The notes: generated from the letters alone by a model not told the origin. Positions 1 through 8,591 are shown, counted from the first letter of the stretch. The stretch is 64,000 bases of DNA from 66-474 sp035688305 (GCA_035688305.1 DASSNC010000013.1:1-64000); one strand, 5' to 3'. Made by a program: numbers and translations.

Positions 1-445
1 AGGGACAAGCCCTCTCCCCCGCGCCGCTTGCGGGGGAGAGGGTTGGGTGAGGGGGCGGGTCTTGATCGTTCAACGAAAGCGCATTCAGAGCGAAGTAATC
101 CGGTCCGCGCTTGGGCGTTGAGCGAGTATTCCGCAAGCAGCCGGCTGTTCGCCCCCTCACCCCAGCCCTCTCCCCCAACGATGGAACCGTTGGGGGAGAG
201 GGAGCCTTTCCATTACATGCGGTCGTAAATGACTGAATGTCATGCACAATACGTGGGGAAACCTCAGGTCCTGGCCTCACCAAACGTTTCTGCTGTCATC
301 CGTGTGCATCCGTGAAAATCCGTGGTGAAAATTGCTTTTGATCCGCGTTGATCCGCGTTGATCTGCGTCAGGGCTTTTGCTTCAAGGTAATTTGTGCGCC
401 CGGACTCGGCCCGCCAGGTCGCTTCCCGGAGCCGCCGCGAAACGC
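1..445. repeat. Intergenic region with two kinds of dispersed repeats
   Basis: No gene is supported here. Positions 10-42 form a hairpin (CCCTCTCCCCC pairs with GGGGGAGAGGG) followed by a GGTGAGGGGG-type tail. An inverted copy lies at 150-202, with a 15-bp perfect stem at 166-180 and 188-202. Positions 298-370 hold two runs of decamers, three of ATCCGTGnnn and then three of ATCCGCG-like units, exactly 10 bp apart. The short readable frames across these repeats show no protein-like composition. The region lies downstream of radA, so the hairpins could also help to end its transcript, but neither has a T-run. Confidence 0.7.
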
Positions 446-1834
446 TCAGCTGCAGGCGTCGATCGCGTCGCGCAGGCGTTCCACTCCGACGATTTCCAGC
501 TCACCGATGCGCGATGTTTTCTTGGGCGCGTTGGCGAGCGGCACGATCGCGCGTTTGAAACCGTGGTGCGCGGCTTCCTTCAACCGTTCTTCACCGTTTG
601 GAACCGGGCGCACTTCGCCCGACAGGCCCACTTCGCCGAAGGCCACGGTTTTTTCCGGCAATGCGCGGTCGCGGAAACTTGAAAGCACCGCCAGCAATAC
701 CGGCAAATCGGCCGCGGTTTCCTGCACGCGGATACCGCCGACCACGTTGACGAACACGTCCTGATCGAACACGGCGGCGCCGCCGTGGCGATGCAGCAAC
801 GCCAGGAGCATCGCGAGGCGGTTTTGTTCCAACCCCAGCGCCACGCGGCGCGGATTGCCCAGACTGGATTGATCGACCAGCGCTTGCACCTCCACCAGCA
901 ACGGCCGCGTGCCCTCGCGGGTCACCATCACCGTGCTTCCGGGAGTCGCCCCCTGGTGTCCGGACAGGAAAATCGAGGATGGATTCGGCACTTCGCGCAG
1001 GCCCTTGTCGCCCATCGCGAACACGCCGAGTTCATTGACCGCACCGAAGCGGTTCTTGAACGCGCGCAACACCCGGAAACGCGAACCGATCTCGCCCTCG
1101 AAATAAAGGACCGCATCGACCATGTGTTCGAGCACGCGCGGACCAGCGATGCCGCCATCCTTGGTGACGTGCCCCACCAGGAACACGCAGGTGCCGGTTT
1201 CCTTGGCGAAGCGCACCAGCCGCGCAGCGGATTCGCGCACCTGCGATACCGAGCCCGGTGCCGCCGGCAGGGTTTCGGTCCAGATGGTCTGGATCGAGTC
1301 GACCACCAGCACCCGCGGCTTTTCCGCGTGTGCGTGCTCAAGGATGCGTTCGACGCAGGTTTCCGCCAGCGCCCGCAAAGGCGCCAGCTCCAACCCGAGC
1401 CGGTGACCGCGCGCCGCGATCTGCGCCAGCGATTCCTCGCCGCTCACATACAGGCCCGGCAGGCGTTCGCCCAGCGCCGCCAGCGTCTGCAGCAACAAGG
1501 TGGACTTGCCGATGCCGGGATCACCGCCCACCAGCACGATCGACCCTTCGACCAGGCCACCGCCAAGCACCCGATCGAGTTCGCCGATGCGGATCAGGTG
1601 CCGCTGTTCGACTTCGCCCGCGACACCCGCGAGCGGTTGCACGCGCGCGGCATCAACGCCCGCATAGCCAGCGCTGCGTGGATTCGCGACCGTGGCCTTT
1701 ACTGCCGGCTGCACCACGAACGCCGACAAGGTGTTCCACGCCCCGCAGGATTCGCATTGCCCCTGCCACTTCGGATGTTCCGCGCCGCAGTCCGTGCACA
1801 CGTAAGCGGTCTTGGCCTTGGATGATTTTGGCAT
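446..1834 (-). CDS. radA: DNA repair protein RadA
   Basis: RadA is a RecA-like ATPase that promotes branch migration of recombination intermediates. The protein is 462 aa, the usual length. It starts with a C4 zinc finger (Cys13, Cys16, Cys27, Cys30), followed by Walker A GGDPGIGKST at about 103-112, the RadA-specific KNRFG motif at about 260-264, and a C-terminal Lon-protease-like domain with the typical VNVVGG segment. I start at the ATG (position 1834). A TTG two codons upstream also reads in frame, but the ATG has a GGAA about 11 bases ahead. It is the last gene before a repeat-rich gap and is separated from the alr/dnaB pair by an accessory pocket. Identification is secure. Confidence 0.97.
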   Translation of the reverse strand: MPKSSKAKTAYVCTDCGAEHPKWQGQCESCGAWNTLSAFVVQPAVKATVANPRSAGYAGVDAARVQPLAGVAGEVEQRHLIRIGELDRVLGGGLVEGSIVLVGGDPGIGKSTLLLQTLAALGERLPGLYVSGEESLAQIAARGHRLGLELAPLRALAETCVERILEHAHAEKPRVLVVDSIQTIWTETLPAAPGSVSQVRESAARLVRFAKETGTCVFLVGHVTKDGGIAGPRVLEHMVDAVLYFEGEIGSRFRVLRAFKNRFGAVNELGVFAMGDKGLREVPNPSSIFLSGHQGATPGSTVMVTREGTRPLLVEVQALVDQSSLGNPRRVALGLEQNRLAMLLALLHRHGGAAVFDQDVFVNVVGGIRVQETAADLPVLLAVLSSFRDRALPEKTVAFGEVGLSGEVRPVPNGEERLKEAAHHGFKRAIVPLANAPKKTSRIGELEIVGVERLRDAIDACS

Positions 1835-2191
1835 TCGCAACAGTTCCTCAGTCGGCCCAACGATCGTCCAGCAGCATTTTCAATCCACGCGCAGCGCCCG
1901 GACGCGAACGGCTCCGCCCAATCCGGCATGCCAACTTACTACGCGAGGATGCGCCCGCAGCGTCTCAAGAGATGAAACCGCAAGGGTACCGGCAATTCCG
2001 GGAACAACACGGCGCGGCGCGGCGAGCCACGGCCGGTGGTCCCCTGCGAACCGCCGCAGCGACGCGGACTACGAGACGATCATGCTGGCAGGCATGACCA
2101 GCTGCCAGGCAATGATCAGGAAACGCCTGGGCTTTTGAACCCAGCGGCCGACGGCGATGATCGCTGATCACCATGCATTTCAAACTTGAAA
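1835..2191. other. Gene-free stretch upstream of radA
   Basis: About 357 bases with no supported gene. It lies between the start of radA and the end of the broken XRE regulator gene. No tRNA, terminator with a T-run or dispersed repeat was recognised. It presumably holds the radA promoter, but I cannot point to a convincing -35/-10 pair. Confidence 0.5.
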
Positions 2192-2445
2192 CTAAGCGGC
2201 AGAATCCAGCTGCCAACCCGGGAAGACCAGCACCGCAGGATGGCAATGGAGCGATGTTGCAAGAACCTTTGCGCGCTCGACACCGAGGTGACCCGACCGG
2301 TTTCGATGCTGGAAATGGTGGTTTGCGGAATGCCACAGAGTGACGCAAGCTGCGTTTGGCTAAGGCCTTGCAGCTCGCGGATGATTCGCACCGATTCTCC
2401 AGGGCTGACATCGATGCGCTTCTTGGCGGGAATGAACTTTTGCAT
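2192..2445 (-). pseudogene. XRE-family helix-turn-helix regulator, frameshifted
   Basis: The frame opens at an ATG (2445) with MQKFIPAKKRIDVSPGES and continues into a clear Cro/C1-type helix-turn-helix (SQTQLASLCGIPQTTISSIE). This resembles small antitoxin-like XRE regulators of about 85 aa. After the IETGRVT segment the frame is lost. The expected C-terminal half (GVERAKVLATSLHCHPAVLV, then a W and a short tail) continues in another frame and stops at 2192-2194. Adding one base near 2286-2290 joins the two halves, so a single deletion (for example CCC to CC) explains the break. Without repair the first frame runs on to 2116 with an unrelated tail. No toxin partner is adjacent. It is either a true pseudogene or a base-calling error. 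Confidence 0.75.
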
Positions 2446-2488
2446 GTTGTCAGGCCTCCCCTCCACCAGCGCAGGACCGAAGCGCCGT

Positions 2489-2845
2489 TCAGTCCAGGAA
2501 TTTCCAGGTATCGGCACCATCGAATCTCCGGACCCGCGTTGACTCGATCACGGATGGGTCGAAGTTGCGGAAGTTCACACCCATCCGGTTGCCGGTGCGA
2601 GCGATAGGTTGCCAGTGCGTTACGCAACCGCAGGTAGCGCACCGGCAGAGTACCAGGCACTTGTCACCCCAAACGTAACGGTCCAGCGCACCCCTGCGCG
2701 CCACAACCTTCACTTTGCGCTTGTCGTAGTAACCCCACAAGCCGGCGTGACGGCGGCAGATCGAACAGTTGCAGCTCGTGAGCCGCCGGGGCTTGCGCTC
2801 GACCTGGATTTTCACCGCCCCGCAATGACATGAACCGGTGAGCAT
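2489..2845 (-). CDS. GFA/CENP-V domain protein
   Basis: This 118-aa protein has the zinc-binding cysteine pattern of the GFA (glutathione-dependent formaldehyde-activating enzyme, CENP-V) fold: CHCG near the N-terminus, CNCSIC around residue 25-30, and a later CRCATCGC cluster. Members of this fold are small zinc proteins. Only a few have a demonstrated role in formaldehyde/glutathione chemistry, so no substrate is assigned. I chose the ATG at 2845 because GAGGG lies about 8 bases upstream. It sits 43 bases upstream of the broken XRE gene in the same orientation, inside the pocket between radA and alr. Domain identity is confident; function is unknown. Confidence 0.85.
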   Translation of the reverse strand: MLTGSCHCGAVKIQVERKPRRLTSCNCSICRRHAGLWGYYDKRKVKVVARRGALDRYVWGDKCLVLCRCATCGCVTHWQPIARTGNRMGVNFRNFDPSVIESTRVRRFDGADTWKFLD

Positions 2846-2895
2846 GGCACTACCCTCTTCGTTCGGCCCAACGCCTGTGCGCTTCAAGCTTGATG

Positions 2896-3663
2896 CTACG
2901 GCTCAATGCGCAGCAACTCGATGCAACCAGCCGGCACATCGGAGAATTGATAGCCATCCTGATCCACCTGATACGCGTGGGGGTTGACCTTGCGGTGATA
3001 CGACGATGCAGCGATTTGGCCCCACGGCCTTCCAATGATGGTGTGAGCCTCGGATGGTGCCAACGCACACCTGACAATGAACGGCTCTCCAATGGAAGAC
3101 AAGACTTCGCCTACGCCGGGCAGCTCATTGATGTAGAAATAGACTTGCTCACCGCCGTAGAACCTGAGGAGCAAGTCGGCCCCCGAATCGTCTAGCGCTT
3201 TACGCGTGAAGTTGAACCAAATGCGGTTATCCCTGACCTTCTGCATTTGTGGTGTGTAGCACTTGGTCCAGGATTCTCTTATTTGGCTGAGCTGCTCGGC
3301 TGAAAAGCGGGTACCGAAGCGGCTCAGAAATGACTCTCTTATCGCGTCGCCGGTACGCGGCTGAAGACCTGAAGCCTCAATGTCCGCTCTGACGGCGCGA
3401 GTAAAATGATACCCAACGACCATATTGTTTTGACAATATTCATTGATCCTGTCGATGACATTTGACACAGCTGGTTCATGTTGAACGCTATCGATGACGC
3501 TTGTAGCAGCAAAGTGGCGATCACAACTCTGCAACTCCCTCAGCAAAGTTGCAGGGAGGCAATCAGGATCATCCAGGCTGACGACAGACTTCTCCATGGA
3601 CACTAACGCCAAGTGGCCCCCGGATCCGGGGATATGCAAGGCACATTCATGCAGCCAGCGCAC
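2896..3663 (-). CDS. Protein of unknown function, low GC, likely acquired
   Basis: I do not recognise this 255-aa protein. It is soluble, with no signal peptide or membrane segment. The middle contains VVGYHFTRAV followed by an IEASGL segment, and later RIWFNFT and LLRFYGGEQVYFY. The Y-H-F-T...I..GL pattern is reminiscent of ADP-ribosyltransferase/RNA 2'-phosphotransferase-type folds, but that is only a sequence impression. Base composition is clearly different from the neighbours: several 60-base stretches are about 37-53% G+C, against about 65% around them. This suggests horizontal acquisition. The longest frame starts at a GTG (3663); an ATG at 3597 would remove 22 residues. Neither has a convincing ribosome-binding site. 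It lies 50 bases upstream of the GFA gene, on the same strand. Confidence 0.75.
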   Translation of the reverse strand: MRWLHECALHIPGSGGHLALVSMEKSVVSLDDPDCLPATLLRELQSCDRHFAATSVIDSVQHEPAVSNVIDRINEYCQNNMVVGYHFTRAVRADIEASGLQPRTGDAIRESFLSRFGTRFSAEQLSQIRESWTKCYTPQMQKVRDNRIWFNFTRKALDDSGADLLLRFYGGEQVYFYINELPGVGEVLSSIGEPFIVRCALAPSEAHTIIGRPWGQIAASSYHRKVNPHAYQVDQDGYQFSDVPAGCIELLRIEP

Positions 3664-3703
3664 CCTGTCAACGGCAAGAATCCGCTAGCGGATCAATCGA
3701 CGG

Positions 3704-4786
3704 TCAGGCTCCATCTTCGGCAAACAGCACGCGCCGGGTGACGCCGCAGGTGAGTTCGTAGGAAATCGTGCCGGCGTGTTGGGCGATGGTTTCCACCGGC
3801 AGTTGCAGCCCCCACAAAGTGACGACATCGCCGACCTGTGCGGCGGGCGCCTGCCGCAGGTCAAGCGTGAGCAAATCCATCGACACGCGCCCGATCACCG
3901 TGGCGGGCGCGCCGTCCACCAGCACCGGCGTGCCGGATGCCGCGCTGCGCGGATAACCGTCGCCGTAGCCGATCGCGGCGACGCCAACCTGCATGTCCTC
4001 GGGGCATTCCCAGGTCGAGCCATAGCCAACGCGCTCGCCACGGCCGATGCGGTTGCTCGCGACGAGCCGTGTCGTGAGCGTCATCGCCGGCGCGAAGCCG
4101 AAGTCGGCGCCGGTCTTGCCCGCGACGACGGACATCCCGTAGAGCAGGCCACCGGCCCGGATCCAGTTGCCGCGCGCTTGCGGCCAGCCAAGCAAGGCGG
4201 CGGAATTGGCGAGGGATTGTTCTGCCGGCAAGCCTTGCGCGGCCTCGCTGAAACGCTGCGTCTGGCGCGCGGTGAAGTCGACGTCGAATTCATCGGATGC
4301 CGCGAAGTGCGTCATCAGCACGATGGCCGGGTCCACCGCGGGCAAGGCCGCGAGGCGCGCATGCACCTCGTGCGCACGTGCGGGCGCAAAGCCCAACCGA
4401 TGCATGCCGGTGTCGAGGTTCAACCACACCTTGAGCGGCTCGCCGCCGTGTTCGCCCTCGAGCATCGCGAGCTGCGATTCGTGGTGGATCACGGCTTCCA
4501 GGCGCAGCCGCCGCATTTCGGCAAGATCGCTTGCCGCATCCGGCCCGGACAGCACCACGATGCGTTGGCGGTGCCCCGCCGCACGCAAGCGCAAGCCGTC
4601 CGCGATCGAGGCCACTCCGAACGCATCCGCACCGGCAAGCGCACGCGCGCAACGTTCGAGTCCATGGCCGTAGGCATCGGCCTTCACCACCGCCATCACC
4701 TTCGCACCTTGCGCCAGCTCGCGCACCCGCGCGAGATTGCCGCGCAGCGCGTCGAGATGGATTGTCGCGGTGGCGGAGCGACTCAC
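3704..4786 (-). CDS. alr: Alanine racemase
   Basis: A PLP enzyme interconverting L- and D-alanine, the latter needed for peptidoglycan. At 360 aa it has normal length. The PLP lysine is Lys35 in VVKADAYGHG, and the catalytic tyrosine is about Tyr255 in RVGYGSTW. The barrel is N-terminal and the beta domain C-terminal, ending with the conserved ELTCGVTRRV. It begins only 4 bases after the dnaB stop and is surely co-transcribed with it, an arrangement common in gammaproteobacteria. In this window alr lies near a DadA-like D-amino-acid oxidase gene (6617-7876), although the two are separated by dnaB and a repeat region. Confidence 0.97.
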   Translation of the reverse strand: MSRSATATIHLDALRGNLARVRELAQGAKVMAVVKADAYGHGLERCARALAGADAFGVASIADGLRLRAAGHRQRIVVLSGPDAASDLAEMRRLRLEAVIHHESQLAMLEGEHGGEPLKVWLNLDTGMHRLGFAPARAHEVHARLAALPAVDPAIVLMTHFAASDEFDVDFTARQTQRFSEAAQGLPAEQSLANSAALLGWPQARGNWIRAGGLLYGMSVVAGKTGADFGFAPAMTLTTRLVASNRIGRGERVGYGSTWECPEDMQVGVAAIGYGDGYPRSAASGTPVLVDGAPATVIGRVSMDLLTLDLRQAPAAQVGDVVTLWGLQLPVETIAQHAGTISYELTCGVTRRVLFAEDGA

Positions 4787-4790
4787 GCGC

Positions 4791-6182
4791 TCACTCCATC
4801 GAACCCACGTACGCCTCGGGCGCGTAATTCTCGAACTTGGTGTATTGCCCGAGGAAGGTCAACTTGATCGTGTCGATGGGGCCGTTGCGTTGCTTGCCGA
4901 TGATGATCTCGGCAATGCCCTTGTGGTTCGATTCCTTGTTGTAAACCTCGTCGCGATAGATGAACAGGATCAGGTCGGCGTCCTGCTCGATCGCGCCCGA
5001 TTCACGCAGGTCACTCATCACCGGGCGCTTGTCGTTGCGCTGTTCCAGCGCGCGGTTCAACTGCGACAGCGCGATCACCGGCACGTCCAGTTCCTTGGCC
5101 ATGGCTTTCAGGTTGCGCGAGATCTCCGAAATTTCCGTCGCACGGTTTTCCTTGTTGCCCGGCACCTGCATCAGCTGCAGGTAGTCGATGACGACAAGGC
5201 CGAGCCCATGCTCGCGCATCATGCGGCGCGCGCGCGAACGCAGTTCGCCGGGCGACAACGCCGGGGTGTCGTCAATGAAGATTTTCGATTCGGACAACAG
5301 CGACGCAGCCTGGCTGACGCGCGGCCATTCCTCTTCCGCAAGATCGCCCGAGCGCAGTTCCTTCTGGTTGATCCGGCCCATCGAGGAGATCAAGCGAAAG
5401 GCCAGCTGCGAGGCCGACATTTCCATCGAAAACACCAGTACCGGCTGCTTGGCGCGCATCGCCACCGCTTCGGCGATGTTGAGCGCGAACGCGGTCTTGC
5501 CCATCGACGGGCGCCCGGCGACGATGACGAGATCCTGCCGCTGCATGCCCGAAGTGAGTTCGTCGAGGTCCTTGAAACCGGTGGTGAGACCGTTCAATTG
5601 GCCGCGGTTGGAGTAGCGCTCGTAGAGCAACCGGATCGCTTCCTTGACCGATTCGCGTACCGGCACCACCTGCTTGCGCCCGCGCGCGCCGGCCTCGGCA
5701 ATCTTGAACACGCGTTGCTCGGCGGCTTCCAGGATCTCCGGCGTGTTGCGCCCTTCCGGATTGAAGCCGTCGCCGGCAATCCGGGTGCCGGCCTCGATCA
5801 GCTGTCGCAACACCGCCTTGTCGCGGACGATGTCCGCATAGGCCTTGATGTTGGCGGCGCTGGGCGTGTTGTTGGCAAGCTCGGCGAGGTAGGCGGCGCC
5901 ACCGACGCTGCCGGCTTCGCCATGACGCTCGAACCATTCGCCCAGGGTCACCGCATCGCAGGGTTTGCTGGCGCTGGCGAGGTCACCGATCGCGCGGAAT
6001 ATCAGGCGATGCTCGCGGCGGTAGAAATCTTCCTCGGTGAGGCGGTCGGCGACCTGGTCCCAAGCCTCGCCCGACAGCATCAGCCCGCCCAGCACCGACT
6101 GCTCGGCTTCGATGGAATGCGGCGGCACGCGCAACACATCGACGCGCGGCGGCGGATTGCGTTCCGGGAGAACGGCGCTCAT
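4791..6182 (-). CDS. dnaB: Replicative DNA helicase DnaB
   Basis: DnaB is the hexameric 5'-3' helicase at the replication fork. The 463-aa protein has the N-terminal DnaB domain (roughly 20-125), a linker, and a RecA-like ATPase domain with Walker A GRPSMGKT at about 223-230 and Walker B VVIDYLQLM. The C-terminal IAEIIIGKQRNGP segment is typical. No intein is present. The ATG at 6182 follows a gap rich in repeats. A -10-like TATGAT lies on the minus strand at 6219-6224. alr follows in the same operon. Confidence 0.98.
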   Translation of the reverse strand: MSAVLPERNPPPRVDVLRVPPHSIEAEQSVLGGLMLSGEAWDQVADRLTEEDFYRREHRLIFRAIGDLASASKPCDAVTLGEWFERHGEAGSVGGAAYLAELANNTPSAANIKAYADIVRDKAVLRQLIEAGTRIAGDGFNPEGRNTPEILEAAEQRVFKIAEAGARGRKQVVPVRESVKEAIRLLYERYSNRGQLNGLTTGFKDLDELTSGMQRQDLVIVAGRPSMGKTAFALNIAEAVAMRAKQPVLVFSMEMSASQLAFRLISSMGRINQKELRSGDLAEEEWPRVSQAASLLSESKIFIDDTPALSPGELRSRARRMMREHGLGLVVIDYLQLMQVPGNKENRATEISEISRNLKAMAKELDVPVIALSQLNRALEQRNDKRPVMSDLRESGAIEQDADLILFIYRDEVYNKESNHKGIAEIIIGKQRNGPIDTIKLTFLGQYTKFENYAPEAYVGSME

Positions 6183-6616
6183 GGGCGCACGACAGCTTTC
6201 GGCTTCGACATGCCAGCGATCATACGCGGACGCGTCTCACCGCACGATACGAAAACCCTGTGGATATCCTGTGTCCGGATCGTGGATGAATCGGCCTCGG
6301 TGCCTGCGGATACGCATCGGGAAGAGCCTTTGCCACGGATTTGCACGGATACACACAGATGAAAAGTGATCGAACTGGATGCGCCTGCACGCGTCGATGG
6401 CCGATGCCGCACCGGAGCGCAAGGATCCGGAAGCATCCGACGCGGATTGACGCGGATTATTCTTGCTCAATCCGTGCTCATCCGTGCAAATCCGTGGTGA
6501 GTGCTTTTGCGGTCCCGCTGCATGCGGCGGGAAAGAACCACAAGCGTTCGATGCGAATGCGATCTGCCGTTGTCCCGTGTCATTCCGCGTTCAACGCTGC
6601 TGGCTTCGCTTGCACG
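6183..6616. repeat. Intergenic region with inverted ATCCGTG decamer arrays
   Basis: No gene is supported. Positions 6333-6361 carry CACGGAT units. Their reverse complement reappears at 6472-6498 as three ATCCGTGnnn decamers, so the two arms form a long, imperfect inverted repeat. Two CGCGGAT units lie at 6441-6457. The same unit types occur at 298-370 and 48320-48453. The dnaB-proximal end must hold the dnaB promoter. Confidence 0.7.
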
Positions 6617-7876
6617 TCACAGATCCGCGAAGCGCGTCGGCGCGTACGGACGAGGATCGAGTGTTGGCGTGTCCCCTGTCACCAATGATGTCACCAGTTC
6701 GGCGGTGGCCGCGCTCATGCTCACGCCGAGCATGCCGTGGCCGGTCGCGAGCAGCAGGTTGTTCCAGCGCCGCAGCGGACCGATCAAGGGCAATTCATCG
6801 ACGCACATCGGCCGCCAGCCCCACCATTCTTCGCGCAGCTCGCCACCGAGCGGTGCACGCAGGTAGGCGCGCGCGCCGCGCCGCAGCGCGTCGATGCGGG
6901 TTCGGTTGAGGCGCTCGTCGAAGCCGGAAAATTCCATGGTGCTGCCCAGCCGGTAGCCCGACCCCCACGACGTCACGCACACACTCGGCTCACGCAACAC
7001 CAGCGCGCGGCGCGGGCAAGGGTCGGGCCGCGACATGGTGATCGAATAGCCCTTGCCGGGCTGGATCGGCACGTCCAGGTCCAGCTGCCGGGCGACCCGT
7101 GGCGTCCACGCGCCAAGCGCCATGACCACCTGTTCCCCGCTGAACTCGCCGCGCGACGTCTTGACACCGCGCACCTGGCGTTCGCTGCAGGCAAACCCTT
7201 GGATGTCCGCCCCGCTCTCGATCACGCCGCCAAGTTCACGCACCCGGCGCGCCAAACCATCAACCAGCCGGTCCGGCCGCAATTGCGCGTCGTCGGCGTG
7301 CAGGACGCCACCGACCACGCCGGGCAGCAGCGCCGGTTCCATCTGTTGCACCGCGTCGCCCGCCAGCTCTTCTGCCGCGATGCCGAGTTCGTGCAGCCAC
7401 GCAATGTCGGCGCGGTCATGCGCCAACGCGCGCGGGTCGCGGTACACGAACAGGTTGCCGGACGCGCTGTATTCGCACTCGATGCCCTCTTCGGCAAGCA
7501 CCTGCGGCAACAGCGACCACGAACGCTGCAGGATCGCCGCACGCGCCACCGCGGTACGGCGGGCGGTATCGAGCGTGCACTGGCGCATGAAGCCAAACAG
7601 CCAGCGCCAGCGCTCCCAATCGGGCGTGGGGTTGACGTACAGCGGCGCATCGCGGCGCAACATCCAGTGCAGCGCCTTCCACGGCATCCCCGGCACCGAC
7701 AACGGAATCGCGTGGCTGGGCGTCAAGGTGCCGCAGTTGCCGTGCGAGGCGCCGCAGCCGGCCTCGCCGCGTTCGAGTACGCGCACGCCGATGCCGCGGC
7801 GCCGCAGCATCAGGGCGCAGGAAAGGCCGATCACGCCACCGCCGAGGATCAGGGCATCGCTGTGCTTGGCATCCAT
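6617..7876 (-). CDS. FAD-dependent D-amino-acid dehydrogenase (DadA-like)
   Basis: A 419-aa DAO-superfamily flavoprotein. The N-terminal dinucleotide-binding segment is GGGVIGLSCA (about 12-21), and a C-terminal FAD segment ends GHGMLGVSMS. The closest match in architecture is DadA, the membrane-associated D-amino-acid dehydrogenase that feeds electrons to quinone. The exact substrate is not certain, because glycine and proline oxidases share the fold. It is monocistronic and divergent from the small gene at 8093. There is no Shine-Dalgarno motif. Instead a TACACT box lies 7 bases before the ATG, suggesting a leaderless transcript. Confidence 0.85.
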   Translation of the reverse strand: MDAKHSDALILGGGVIGLSCALMLRRRGIGVRVLERGEAGCGASHGNCGTLTPSHAIPLSVPGMPWKALHWMLRRDAPLYVNPTPDWERWRWLFGFMRQCTLDTARRTAVARAAILQRSWSLLPQVLAEEGIECEYSASGNLFVYRDPRALAHDRADIAWLHELGIAAEELAGDAVQQMEPALLPGVVGGVLHADDAQLRPDRLVDGLARRVRELGGVIESGADIQGFACSERQVRGVKTSRGEFSGEQVVMALGAWTPRVARQLDLDVPIQPGKGYSITMSRPDPCPRRALVLREPSVCVTSWGSGYRLGSTMEFSGFDERLNRTRIDALRRGARAYLRAPLGGELREEWWGWRPMCVDELPLIGPLRRWNNLLLATGHGMLGVSMSAATAELVTSLVTGDTPTLDPRPYAPTRFADL

Positions 7877-7883
7877 CCGGGCA

Positions 7884-7889
7884 AGTGTA
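7884..7889 (-). promoter_or_regulatory. Putative -10 box of a leaderless dadA-like transcript
   Basis: TACACT on the minus strand, 7 bases before the ATG at 7876. If it is a sigma-70 -10 element, transcription would start at or next to the start codon. Confidence 0.35.
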
Positions 7890-8092
7890 AACCCGGTGTA
7901 AAGCGTGGCCCTGCCGGATCACGTCACTTTGCGCCCATCGGCGCAGTTCGCCGCTGCGGCAACCGTTCGTGGGCTGCCAAATCCGGGCCGAAACCTGACC
8001 CCGCGACCAACCACCCCCACGGCTTTCCGGCGTCCCATGGCGGTTGGCATCATTCCTGCTTGGAAATTACCTGAAAACAGAGGGAGTCCCCC

Positions 8093-8377
8093 ATGAGCGC
8101 CACCAACGACACCGCATTCTGCAGCGTACCCGAGATCCTCCTCATGCTCCGCGCCCCCGGCGCCGGCTGGATGGCGACCTTGATGGCGGCGCTGGACGAA
8201 GCCAACCGCGATCCGGATTTCAACGACTACCATCGCGCGGTGCTGGCGCGTTGCCTCGACGAGCGTTCGGTGCCGCCGGCCGCGGTGGAAGCCGCCCGTC
8301 AGCGCACCATCGAGTTCGAGCGCTCGTTGTCCGAACACGCCGAACCGGCCGACCGCCTGCACCATCGCGTCGCCTGA
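8093..8377 (+). CDS. Small protein of unknown function
   Basis: A 94-aa protein, not recognised. It is acidic to neutral and soluble, with a likely helical middle (MATLMAALDEANRD) and an arginine/glutamate-rich C-terminal part. No signal peptide, cysteine pair or membrane segment is present. The start is well supported by AGGGAG 7-8 bases before the ATG. It is transcribed away from the dadA-like gene. A perfect 9-bp stem (8408-8416 with 8423-8431) lies 30 bases after the stop but lacks a T-run. Confidence 0.65.
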   Translation: MSATNDTAFCSVPEILLMLRAPGAGWMATLMAALDEANRDPDFNDYHRAVLARCLDERSVPPAAVEAARQRTIEFERSLSEHAEPADRLHHRVA

Positions 8378-8407
8378 ACCGGTCCATCTGCACCGGTCTG
8401 CATGGCC

Positions 8408-8431
8408 GCGCCGCGCACATTCGCGCGGCGC
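8408..8431 (+). terminator. GC-rich hairpin after the 8093 gene
   Basis: GCGCCGCGC and GCGCGGCGC form a perfect 9-bp stem around a 6-base loop. No T-run follows, so it is a weak candidate for an intrinsic terminator and may only stabilise the transcript end. Confidence 0.3.
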
Positions 8432-8591
8432 ATGTTCTGCCAGCCGCCCGCACGCTGGACGCGATTGGCGGCATCGGTTACCTTCGAATCCGCCGGGCCG
8501 CCGCCGAGCGCGTTGATTCGATGCCAGTACCCCCCCACGCCAAACCGACTCCCGCCGACGCCGCAACGCGGCCCGACCGTAGGGCTACGTC

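Noticed and set aside
298..370. CRISPR array
   Set aside because: Units are 10 bp and there are no unique spacers of 25-40 bp or cas genes. The repeat-spacer pattern is absent.
1841..1930. Possible short C-terminal gene remnant ending RGLKMLLDDRWAD on the minus strand
   Set aside because: Only a few codons upstream of radA, without a start signal or any recognisable domain, so it may be chance.
2900..3690. Prophage or transposon in the radA-alr pocket
   Set aside because: No integrase, transposase, direct-repeat boundary or tRNA gene was seen; only low base composition and a broken regulator indicate acquired DNA.
4737..6362. Long plus-strand frame (541 aa) antisense to dnaB
   Set aside because: It is the exact complement of dnaB, with histidine/arginine/alanine-rich composition caused by the high GC content and no start signal. 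Similar shadow frames lie over radA, alr, the MFS gene, relA, tolB, kup, aspS and the diguanylate cyclase.
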